A stretch of DNA of 44,628 nucleotides from Bacteroidales bacterium KA00344. Lineage in GTDB: Bacteria; Bacteroidota; Bacteroidia; Bacteroidales; Bacteroidaceae. The position numbers and the translations under genes are program-made. The notes below the pieces were generated by a model that was not told the origin of the DNA, made no database searches, and saw nothing but the letters and a program-made list of their open reading frames with translations. Shown here one piece after another: positions 38,302 through 44,628 of this stretch. How positions within the stretch are numbered: position 1 is the stretch's first letter; each line of letters starts with the position of its first letter. The DNA is taken from NCBI GenBank assembly GCA_001552765.1, contig KQ959480.1, forward strand, positions 1 through 44,628, in the 5' to 3' direction.

Positions 38302-38348
38302 GTTTATATTATTTATATTTGTTTGACGAGAATATCTTTATTTGCCGA

Positions 38349-38356
38349 CAAAGGTA
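38349..38356 (-). promoter_or_regulatory. -7 element of cfxA
   Basis: TACCTTTG on the minus strand lies 48 nt before the cfxA start codon. A -33 TTTG is not seen at the right distance; the area is T-rich. Confidence 0.5.
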
Positions 38357-38403
38357 CATAACTTTACGGAAAAATATGTTTCTAAAATATATAAATAGAC
38401 AGC

Positions 38404-38425
38404 TGTGGGGAAAATGTGGGGAAAA
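38404..38425 (-). repeat. Two tandem 11-bp repeats, likely integrase arm sites
   Basis: TGTGGGGAAAA occurs twice in exact tandem (TTTTCCCCACA on the minus strand). It mirrors the phased TGTTCCCA pair at 28038-28056. Confidence 0.55.
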
Positions 38426-38437
38426 ATTAGATAATTA

Positions 38438-38475
38438 AAAAGGCTAAATGACTGGAAATAATCACTTAGCCTTTT
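38438..38475. terminator. Hairpin beside right attachment core
   Basis: AAAAGGCTAAATGA and TCACTTAGCCTTTT form a stem with a 10-nt loop. On the minus strand it follows the core as the tRNA terminator does at the left end. Confidence 0.7.
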
Positions 38476-38480
38476 AATCC

Positions 38481-38493
38481 GTACCCAGACCCG
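38481..38493 (-). repeat. Attachment-site core, right copy, inverted
   Basis: GTACCCAGACCCG is the exact reverse complement of 27968-27980 in the tRNA-Leu 3' end. The rest of the tRNA is not repeated: the homology stops where the truncated Abi gene begins. Confidence 0.65.
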
Positions 38494-38777
38494 TACTTCG
38501 TAATTGCTGCGCCCATCATTCAAGACTGTCAAATCGGGTCTTTCCTGTCAAGCCAATGATGCCTATGCGTATGCCAAACACATGGATTACGGATTTCTCG
38601 TTCCGTGAACAAACACTTTATCCGCAACTCTGCTATGTGGTGTATTGGCTTAACTCCATTTCTATGGGCAACACTTTTGTTGCAGATTTCAAGCAGCTTT
38701 TATCGAAATACCCATCAGTAAGAACTCGTTTATTAGGCTTTCCTCATAATTGGGAACAAGAGCCTTTGTGGAGATAA
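38493..38777 (+). pseudogene. Abi-family (AbiD/AbiF) gene, 3' remnant
   Basis: A 94-codon frame begins without a start codon at the attachment core and ends at a normal stop. It carries the conserved Abi_2 family core VLRNCCAHHSRLSNRVFPV (the RN..AHH.R..N pattern) and the typical C-terminal end GFPHNWEQEPLWR. Full proteins are roughly 300 residues and confer abortive infection against phages. Only the C-terminal third remains here, and the cut coincides with the 13-bp core, so recombination at this site removed or displaced the 5' part. An ATG at 38556 could give a 73-residue product, but this lacks the AHH motif. Confidence 0.75.
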
Positions 38778-39098
38778 AATAATTGCCCTGTTTCTTAAAA
38801 AGCACTGGGGCAAACCAGCTCCGTCTTTAATTGTTTCCAATAAATGGATTGTTTCAAGCCCCTATAGAAAGAGAACAAAAATTCCTGTGTGAAAATTAAT
38901 CTACGACAAGGAGCAAGCAAGGAGCAATATCAAACAAAAATCAATACCTTTGCAGTACATATGAGATAGACCAAAACAAAAGTGGAATATCGGAAACGAA
39001 TAGCAAGGAAAAGAGAAGAAACGACCCAAGTTGATGTCCTTTTTGAGTTAATAATCAATAAAAGCGTTAAATCTTCACCTTTTAGAATGTGCAATTAA
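38778..39098 (+). other. Gene-poor stretch with promoter and a broken short frame
   Basis: A TACCTTTG -7 box (38945-38952; poor -33) precedes ATG at 38961, but its third codon is TAG. Beyond the stop the frame continues as KVEYRKRIARKREETTQVDV and LFELIINKSV to a stop at 39098, overlapping the end of the convergent gene. It looks like the start of a decayed gene of unknown family. Bases 38778-38944 show nothing I can identify. Confidence 0.3.
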
Positions 39099-39908
39099 AA
39101 ATAACAACCATATTTCTGACTTATTATCTATAAAATATTGAGTAATAATCGGTTGTAAATACCAAGCTTGAATATAAGGAGTTATAGCTTCGAAAAAGAC
39201 ATATTTTCTATAATCTATTCCCAGTGCCGTAATTTTAAGTATATTGCGAAGTTTATTAGTTGTTTTCGTTACGTCTTCGAACCATATTGAATCTCTGTTA
39301 TGGTTACCTACAAGAGAACGATAATTACTGGAAATTTCATTCCCGATATTTAAAATGTTATTAAAACTATATCGTGACGATTTATTCGCTTCATACGAAC
39401 GTAGCAATTCCAAAAAAGCAATTTTACAATTTTCCAAACATTCATAGATTTCTCCCGATTGGTATTTCTGTTCTGCTATATCAACGTAATCTTTGACACT
39501 TTCAAAAGAGATTAGAGAAGATATGGATATTTCCTTAAATTCTATACCAAATTGTTTAGGTGTATTCTCCTCTAAGAACTGCGTTATTGTTAATCGGCTA
39601 AATTCTATGTCTGATTTAGACGGAAATTGTCCCTTGTGTTTAATACTCACTCTGCGATCTTTTAGTGCATTCATAGAATTTTGAAGAGTTAATTCTGGAA
39701 TATGAGTCCAGTAGTCCATAAATGACCATTTTTGAGCCTTAAGATTCTTGTTTTCTGCAATAAGTAATAAAAATATTTCAACACAATCATGGAAGGACAA
39801 AATAGAAAAACCGGCAACAGTTTCAACCTGCATGGATTGCTGAACAGCAATAGTATATAGGTACTTTACGATTGCCAATCGACGAATGATTATTTCTTTA
39901 TCTAACAT
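39075..39908 (-). CDS. Unknown protein with Rx4H (HEPN-like) motif, possible RNase
   Basis: The protein has 277 residues and no signal peptide or membrane segment. It is mostly alpha-helical by composition. Residues 80-97 read NALKDRRVSIKHKGQFPS, containing Arg86-x4-His91, the catalytic pattern of HEPN ribonucleases, preceded by a helix with the acidic pattern SFHDCVEIFLLLIAENKN (38-55), also as in HEPN proteins. The second half (150-270) has no recognisable family. It is the last gene of the minus-strand operon, 80 nt after the nuclease-methyltransferase gene. HEPN RNases are common effectors in phage-defence systems, so it may kill or stall the cell when restriction fails. The motif is visible; the family and role are inferred. 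Confidence 0.5.
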   Translation of the reverse strand: MLDKEIIIRRLAIVKYLYTIAVQQSMQVETVAGFSILSFHDCVEIFLLLIAENKNLKAQKWSFMDYWTHIPELTLQNSMNALKDRRVSIKHKGQFPSKSDIEFSRLTITQFLEENTPKQFGIEFKEISISSLISFESVKDYVDIAEQKYQSGEIYECLENCKIAFLELLRSYEANKSSRYSFNNILNIGNEISSNYRSLVGNHNRDSIWFEDVTKTTNKLRNILKITALGIDYRKYVFFEAITPYIQAWYLQPIITQYFIDNKSEIWLLFLIAHSKR

Positions 39909-39988
39909 GTTTTTTGTATAATGAAATTTTTCTTAGCCAATAATCTGCATTTCTATGTAGATAAGAGTATAGTTCTCACTAAAATGAC

Positions 39989-42901
39989 CTACTTTTTTGA
40001 CATAGATATTCTATCATTTACTACACCAATAAGTATATTATATAGATTATCGAGTAGTTTTTCATCTAATCCAAAACATCTCAAAATGGTGGAATCAAAA
40101 TTACGTCTATCAGTGCAATTTACTTCTTCTATAATAGAATTTATGGTTCGGTTCTTAATTGGTCGAAAAGCGGAGATAATAGCATCAACTTTTTCCCTGT
40201 TCAATAGGTTAGGATTTAACATCTTGAGTTGTTTTAAGAAATCTGCATTTAAATCTAAAGCACCTAAGCTTCGTGAAGTGCCTCGCATTTCAAGTATTAA
40301 GAATGTTATAACAGAGTTGAGTAGAGCAGCTACCAGTTCTACATCATAACCTTCTTGCACTTGCATAGCTATCAAACGTTGGTCAATTATAAACGGCTCT
40401 TTGGCAAAGGTAAAGAAGAAGCGCTCATACGGGTTAATTGCAGTGATAATGTGTGCCCTTTTGGGATTTAGAGAATACCAATAGGGACGGTGTCCTGAGC
40501 ATGCCTCTGATATTGTTTGGCTACCATTCTTATTAGGTGCGTTTACAAATTTATCAATCCATGACTTCGTTCCTTTGTCTATATCCTTTTCCTCATCTTG
40601 GCAGACGAAAGCCCTAAACTTATAATTATCATCAAACTCTATCTGTTGAAGTTCTGATGATGACTTCACATACGGAACCAAATACTTTTCGTCAATACGT
40701 GATGACTTAGCATCTTTATCTTTAATGACGAACATAGGATTCCAACCTGTCCGCTCTCCTCTAAACACTTTTACGATGTTTGGATAATATTGGATTAAAC
40801 AACTTTCAAAGCTGCCAAATAGATTGGTGGAAAGGAAAAGCTGTCCCCAATTAGTTTTGTTTTCAAGACTATCTAACAAACATTCCTTAGATGCCAAACA
40901 TACAGATAAACTTCCATCTTTACGCTTATACAGGTCAGCAAAGAAATCATCCTTTTCCCATAGCTTATTATGAGAATCATTGCAATTATCTATATCGCTA
41001 TAAAAATCTTCAATCTGCTGTATTTGTTCGTTCTTAGATTCAGCAACAAACAATTCACTCAACTTACGATTGAGTGTGATAAACTTCGTTGGTTCACAAC
41101 TTTGCATCTTGTCTAAGACAAAATAAATAGTGGACACTTGAGAATCCTTAAACCAATGTTCTGCATTGCTTTTTACAACATATCGTATATGAAAGTTATC
41201 TAATAAGAACTTCTTAAATTGGAACCCATACTCTTTCCCTAACCACGCATTAGATGTTATTGCAGACAAACAACCATCAGGCTTGAGAAATTTATCTGCG
41301 TTATAAATACAGTATGTAAAATAATCAGAGCGCTCATTAATTTTGAATGTTTTGTCTTTCAAAAAAGCTTGCTGCCCATTCTGAAATTGCTCTCTAAAGA
41401 AAGCTGATAGTTTCTCATTGGGAATATCCTCCTGCTGTATGAACGGGAAATTGCTTGCAATGCCATCAAAAGTTGGTATAGGCACATCAATATGCTTATT
41501 ATGGTCGTGCGAATCTGGAAAGACGACCTTTTCTCCAACTTCCAAATAAAAAAAGTCATTACGCATGACACGAGGAAAATTGTCTGTTGCAACCACATCT
41601 TGCTTATACAGGTTGATAACAGATAAAATTGCAGGGAAATGAGACACATCATTACCCCATATCTGCTTTAGTAGTTTCCTATGCTCCTTTGTACCTAATA
41701 CTCGTAAAATCTCATAAAAAGAACTTAGAAAAGTACCAGTTCCGCAAGTTGGGTCGAACAATACGTCTTTATTGGTCTTAACAACAGGGAAAGCAACAAG
41801 TTTTGCCAATACTTCACTAGTAAAATATTGTCCAAACTTCTGCTTCTCATCATCAGGCACAAGGTTTTCCAATATATGCCCAATAACTTCTGTTGGCAAC
41901 ACTTTGAAATCAAAAGCGATCAGCACCTCCAATAGAGCATAAATAGCTTTATCGACCAAAGTAGAATATTCTATACTATCTGTGAAATACGGTCTAAAGA
42001 TAGCTTGATAATCTATCTTCTTTGCTTTGTCAAAATAGCTATTCAATAAATCTTTAGCAGATTTATTGTCATCAAGAGCAATTGGTTTCAACTCTCCGCT
42101 TAAGTTCTCGCAAAGAGTCAAATAGAAAATGGTCTTGCCTATCAAGTTGTAGAAAGTAAACTTCGCCAAAACCTGTTCTGGTATGACATGCTCCTTCTTT
42201 CTTGACGAGGATTCTAAAATCTTCAAAGTGGAACTTTCATAAATTTTCCATTTATTAAATTCATCTCTAAACGCACGATTACTACCCTTCTCCTGATTTA
42301 TTGCCTCTTGAAATTGTGGAATAATGATAGTAGATGCTTCTCGTACAGCAGAAATGATATTTTTAGAAATATCAAGTGCAGGTTTCAAAGTTCCATTATG
42401 ATACAAAGAATCTAAATCATGCAGAATTTCCTCAGTACGCTCTTTCAATAATGGTTCGTGCTGTGCAAACTTTACAGGATCAGCTAAATCCTCACGACTG
42501 TTGATAGTTGAAACCTTTGGATAGACTTTTAACTTTGATAGGCTATCAAGTGTATATTCTTCATCGTCTATATGCCAAATGATAGCTTCTGCACCGTTCC
42601 ATGTAACAAAAGAATCAGAGTGTAACTTATGTGCCTTTTCCAGCGCATTCTCCAACATAACGGTATCGTCAACGGCAGTATCTGGAAACTTCAATTCCCA
42701 TCCATTGAATATTACACCAGAAGTCTTATCAACGAAAAGAAGAATATCAGGAAATTTAGTTCTTCCCGATTTCATTTTTATTCCAGTATCATTAGTTGCA
42801 TCTTGAAAAACAGTAGTCTTTCTGTCAATAGCTGATTTTATCCAACTAATAAGTTGACCAGCCCAATCTCGTTCGTTTCTCTTTACATCAAGTTTTGCCA
42901 T
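39989..42901 (-). CDS. Fused PD-(D/E)XK nuclease and N6-adenine methyltransferase (type IIG-like)
   Basis: The 970-residue protein combines restriction and modification. The N-terminus carries a nuclease pattern: FPDILLF (Asp52), then GWELKFP (Glu69, Lys71), i.e. PD-x(n)-ExK. The middle has the gamma-class methyltransferase: motif I LFDPTCGTGTFLSSF (about 383) and motif IV GIASNFPFIQQ (about 483), where NPPF/NPPY is replaced by NFPF. The C-terminal 350 residues resemble a target-recognition region (RTGWNPMFVIKDK, then NPKRAHIITAINPYERFFF). Such single-chain enzymes cut near their recognition sites and methylate one strand. It starts 5 nt after the separate methyltransferase gene, which could methylate the other strand. 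The architecture is clear, but specificity and cleavage are unproven. Confidence 0.8.
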   Translation of the reverse strand: MAKLDVKRNERDWAGQLISWIKSAIDRKTTVFQDATNDTGIKMKSGRTKFPDILLFVDKTSGVIFNGWELKFPDTAVDDTVMLENALEKAHKLHSDSFVTWNGAEAIIWHIDDEEYTLDSLSKLKVYPKVSTINSREDLADPVKFAQHEPLLKERTEEILHDLDSLYHNGTLKPALDISKNIISAVREASTIIIPQFQEAINQEKGSNRAFRDEFNKWKIYESSTLKILESSSRKKEHVIPEQVLAKFTFYNLIGKTIFYLTLCENLSGELKPIALDDNKSAKDLLNSYFDKAKKIDYQAIFRPYFTDSIEYSTLVDKAIYALLEVLIAFDFKVLPTEVIGHILENLVPDDEKQKFGQYFTSEVLAKLVAFPVVKTNKDVLFDPTCGTGTFLSSFYEILRVLGTKEHRKLLKQIWGNDVSHFPAILSVINLYKQDVVATDNFPRVMRNDFFYLEVGEKVVFPDSHDHNKHIDVPIPTFDGIASNFPFIQQEDIPNEKLSAFFREQFQNGQQAFLKDKTFKINERSDYFTYCIYNADKFLKPDGCLSAITSNAWLGKEYGFQFKKFLLDNFHIRYVVKSNAEHWFKDSQVSTIYFVLDKMQSCEPTKFITLNRKLSELFVAESKNEQIQQIEDFYSDIDNCNDSHNKLWEKDDFFADLYKRKDGSLSVCLASKECLLDSLENKTNWGQLFLSTNLFGSFESCLIQYYPNIVKVFRGERTGWNPMFVIKDKDAKSSRIDEKYLVPYVKSSSELQQIEFDDNYKFRAFVCQDEEKDIDKGTKSWIDKFVNAPNKNGSQTISEACSGHRPYWYSLNPKRAHIITAINPYERFFFTFAKEPFIIDQRLIAMQVQEGYDVELVAALLNSVITFLILEMRGTSRSLGALDLNADFLKQLKMLNPNLLNREKVDAIISAFRPIKNRTINSIIEEVNCTDRRNFDSTILRCFGLDEKLLDNLYNILIGVVNDRISMSKK

Positions 42902-42906
42902 AACTA

Positions 42907-43797
42907 TTACTTTGCAGCGGAGGTATATACTTTGTTGTCAAAAAGTCCTTGTATGACAGGTTCCATTTTATCATTGTGCTGCTTAGCAGTAACCTTTGCA
43001 AGGCGATCTGCACATACTTGTATATAATCTATTTCTTTGACCTTATGTAGCATTACATTCTGATTTTTCTCAATTCCTATATACTTTCTATGCTCCATAG
43101 CAGCAGCAACTAAGAAACTACCACTGCCACAAGCATTATCAAGAATAATATCGCCAGGGTTAGAGAATGTTCTTATTAAATATCGCCCAAGCTCAACAGG
43201 TTTTTGAGTTGGATGATATACGGGACCTTCTGACTCTGCCGTTTTCACATACAAAAAGTCTTCTATTGGCAATTCATTATCGTCCATAAACAGAACATCA
43301 TTTGGATAGCGCATACCATTACTTTGAACATGGCGTGGCTTGAAATCTCCATAACTCCCTGTGTATTGATTCTTGCGGATGCCCTTATCATAACTTTCTC
43401 CCTTTGTCATTTGAGGATTATATGTGGGTTGTTGTTTATAAAACACACAAATATCCTCGTGTTTTCGCAAAGGCTGTTTCTTGGCGTTTAAGAAATTTGT
43501 TGATTTGGATTTTATCCATACTATTTTATATTTAAACCATTCCTCATTGCTTAAAATGAGTTTTGCAGTAAAAAGACCTTGGGCAGTCAGAACAATAGCA
43601 CCATTATCCTTTATTATACGCATATACTGTTGCCAAAGCTTCTTTAAGTCAATGACAGAATCCCACTTGTTTTGTGTTGTACCATAAGGTAAATCGCACA
43701 AAATCATATCAACAGATTTGTCTGGAATATTAGGCATAACTTTCAAACAATCGTTTTCAAAAACCTTATTAATAAAATCTTGAATGTTATTTTCCAT
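42907..43797 (-). CDS. Beta-class site-specific DNA methyltransferase
   Basis: I start at the ATG at 43797 (MENNIQDFINKVFENDCLKV; 296 residues), which overlaps the end of the XRE gene by 11 nt; an ATG at 43818 is possible but overlaps more. Motif order is permuted: catalytic DLPYGTTQNKWDS near the N-terminus, then HPTQKPVELGRYLIRTF and the SAM-binding LDNACGSGSFLVAA near the C-terminus, defining the beta group (N6-adenine or N4-cytosine). DLPY stands in for the more common DPPY. Length is normal for the family. It is co-transcribed with the regulator and with the fused nuclease-methyltransferase and probably protects the host DNA. Confidence 0.88.
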   Translation of the reverse strand: MENNIQDFINKVFENDCLKVMPNIPDKSVDMILCDLPYGTTQNKWDSVIDLKKLWQQYMRIIKDNGAIVLTAQGLFTAKLILSNEEWFKYKIVWIKSKSTNFLNAKKQPLRKHEDICVFYKQQPTYNPQMTKGESYDKGIRKNQYTGSYGDFKPRHVQSNGMRYPNDVLFMDDNELPIEDFLYVKTAESEGPVYHPTQKPVELGRYLIRTFSNPGDIILDNACGSGSFLVAAAMEHRKYIGIEKNQNVMLHKVKEIDYIQVCADRLAKVTAKQHNDKMEPVIQGLFDNKVYTSAAK

Positions 43798-44086
43798 ATT
43801 CGCGTATATTTTCTGCAACCATACTAATTACTCCATCAGCACAATCTTCTTCTGCTAAAACATCATAGACTTTATCTGCGAGCCATAATTGCAGAAGTTC
43901 CTTTTCGTTTGTGTCAAGTAATTTTGCCAATAAAATGACTTGTTCTCTTTTGGCTTTTCTTTCTCCTCTTTCAATACGGCTATACATAGGGGTATCTATC
44001 TCCAATGCAGAAGCCAACTGCCTTTGAAGTAACTGTTTCCCCTCTCTTAGTTCTTTTAATTTATCAGCAAACAGCATATTTGTCAA
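43787..44086 (-). CDS. XRE-family regulator of the restriction-modification operon
   Basis: The 99-residue protein has a classic Cro/C1-type HTH at about 8-62: FADKLKELREGKQLLQRQLA and then SALEIDTPMYSRIERGERKA. The C-terminal helical part ends NIREYGK. A second start three codons downstream (44077) is possible. It is the first gene of the operon and overlaps the methyltransferase gene by 11 nt, as do controller (C) proteins of type II restriction-modification systems, which time methylase before nuclease. Operator repeats typical of C boxes are not obvious upstream. Confidence 0.85.
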   Translation of the reverse strand: MTNMLFADKLKELREGKQLLQRQLASALEIDTPMYSRIERGERKAKREQVILLAKLLDTNEKELLQLWLADKVYDVLAEEDCADGVISMVAENIREYGK

Positions 44087-44108
44087 TAATTGATTTGTCT
44101 TTATTTGG

Positions 44109-44140
44109 CAAATTTAATATTTCTATTTCAAACAAACAAA
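44109..44140 (-). promoter_or_regulatory. Promoter of the restriction-modification operon
   Basis: On the minus strand TTTG (44140-44137), a 20-nt spacer and TAAATTTG (44116-44109) match the consensus, 23 nt before the XRE start. The spacer contains TTTGTTTG direct repeats. Confidence 0.7.
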
Positions 44141-44182
44141 TTTTTCAAAGACTTTTTGAAACATCCTGCGGCCATTTAAGTT

Positions 44183-44211
44183 AGATAGAGCGAAGTACAT
44201 CCAATCTATCT
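44183..44211. terminator. Weak hairpin between membrane-protein gene and defence operon
   Basis: AGATAGA (44183-44189) and TCTATCT (44205-44211) form a 7-bp stem with a 15-nt loop, just downstream of the 44226 stop codon on the minus strand; no T-run. Confidence 0.35.
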
Positions 44212-44225
44212 TGACAGATTTCATT

Positions 44226-44618
44226 TCATCTTGCCTGCATCAGGCTATCGGCCTTTGATTTTAGTTGTAAGTCGTATCCGTCTGCTTTTTCCTTAATGAG
44301 CTTAATGGTCTTTTCGTTTCGATGAATATCGAACACATCATTAAGCCATAGGATTTCCTTGGAACTACATCCTCTCCAAACTCTGATAATTCGGAATTTC
44401 AAGGCATCATCCTTGTATTGCTGTTTACTTTGCCACAAGAAGTAATTACCGACCAAAGAAACAAAACAAAGCATAGATACTGCCACCATAGTAGTAAATG
44501 CTTTCGAGGACTTGAGGTCAAAACTGTGCCTGTGAATATGTTCCTGCGGTATTGGATGCTCTTTATTCTCCTGCCATTCGTGTAACATGGTCAAGACACT
44601 TGCCACCAATTTGTCCAT
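44226..44618 (-). CDS. Single-span membrane protein resembling mobilization accessory protein, possibly partial
   Basis: At least 130 residues: helical start MDKLVASVLTMLHEWQENKE, one membrane helix at about 42-62 (TTMVAVSMLCFVSLVGNYFL) and a basic, charged C-terminal part (WLNDVFDIHRNEKTIKLIKE). The frame stays open to the end of the window (AKS before the Met), so the true start may lie outside. It resembles in outline the small membrane proteins encoded after relaxase genes in Bacteroides mobilizable elements (MobB-like); this is a recollection, not a match I can verify. Its presence would mean that the defence operon is also cargo of a mobile element. Confidence 0.5.
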   Translation of the reverse strand: MDKLVASVLTMLHEWQENKEHPIPQEHIHRHSFDLKSSKAFTTMVAVSMLCFVSLVGNYFLWQSKQQYKDDALKFRIIRVWRGCSSKEILWLNDVFDIHRNEKTIKLIKEKADGYDLQLKSKADSLMQAR

Positions 44619-44628
44619 GGACTTAGCC

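Overview
The window is a mosaic of mobile DNA around a short chromosomal core from a member of the order Bacteroidales. The evidence for that lineage is the repeated Bacteroidota promoter signature (TTTG, about 20 nt, TAnnTTTG), a type III glutamine synthetase, a type IX secretion (T9SS) sorting domain, CTn-type conjugative-transposon genes and a CfxA beta-lactamase. The housekeeping genes look Prevotella-like to me, but that is recall, not a computation.

Region 1 (1-20.4 kb) is one end of a CTnDOT-type integrative conjugative element (ICE) carrying cargo. It holds the tail of a DUF3408 gene, a compact cluster of inverted repeats (possible transfer origin), then an AT-rich cargo operon on the minus strand. 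That operon has a small T9SS-sorted protein, a 2020-residue SpvB/FG-GAP/RHS protein ending in a Tae4-like peptidoglycan amidase domain, and a lipoprotein in the position of an immunity gene. The cargo ends against a methylase/helicase gene that has lost its C-terminal part. Then come the usual ICE genes: DUF1896, topoisomerase III (topB), DUF4099/DUF3945, four small helix-turn-helix genes, a RhuM-like gene and an IntDOT-like integrase. The DUF1896 leader looks like an attenuator.

Region 2 (20.4-28.0 kb) is chromosomal: a secreted GH2 beta-galactosidase, glutamine synthetase III, a PfkB sugar kinase and tRNA-Leu(CAA), several with recognisable promoters and terminators.

Region 3 (28.0-38.5 kb) is an NBU/Tn4555-type mobilizable element starting at the tRNA-Leu 3' end. 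It carries a trypsin-like protease, a zinc-ribbon protein with four HTH domains, a tyrosine integrase, a membrane protein, an excisionase-like protein, a RepA-like ATPase, a primase-like protein, a hairpin-rich oriT, a MOBV relaxase and the beta-lactamase cfxA. Both boundaries carry the same module (13-bp tRNA-end core, terminator hairpin, two 11-bp-phased repeats) in inverted orientation.

Region 4 (38.5-44.6 kb) starts with an Abi gene cut exactly at the right-hand core. It continues with a four-gene minus-strand operon that looks like a defence system: XRE regulator, beta-class DNA methyltransferase, fused PD-(D/E)XK nuclease/N6-methyltransferase, and a protein with an Rx4H (HEPN-like) motif. 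It ends in a membrane protein resembling mobilization accessory proteins.

The most novel points are the RHS-Tae4 cargo with a T9SS partner and lipoprotein immunity candidate, the restriction-modification operon with a possible HEPN RNase, the inverted att modules around cfxA, and the DUF1896 leader.
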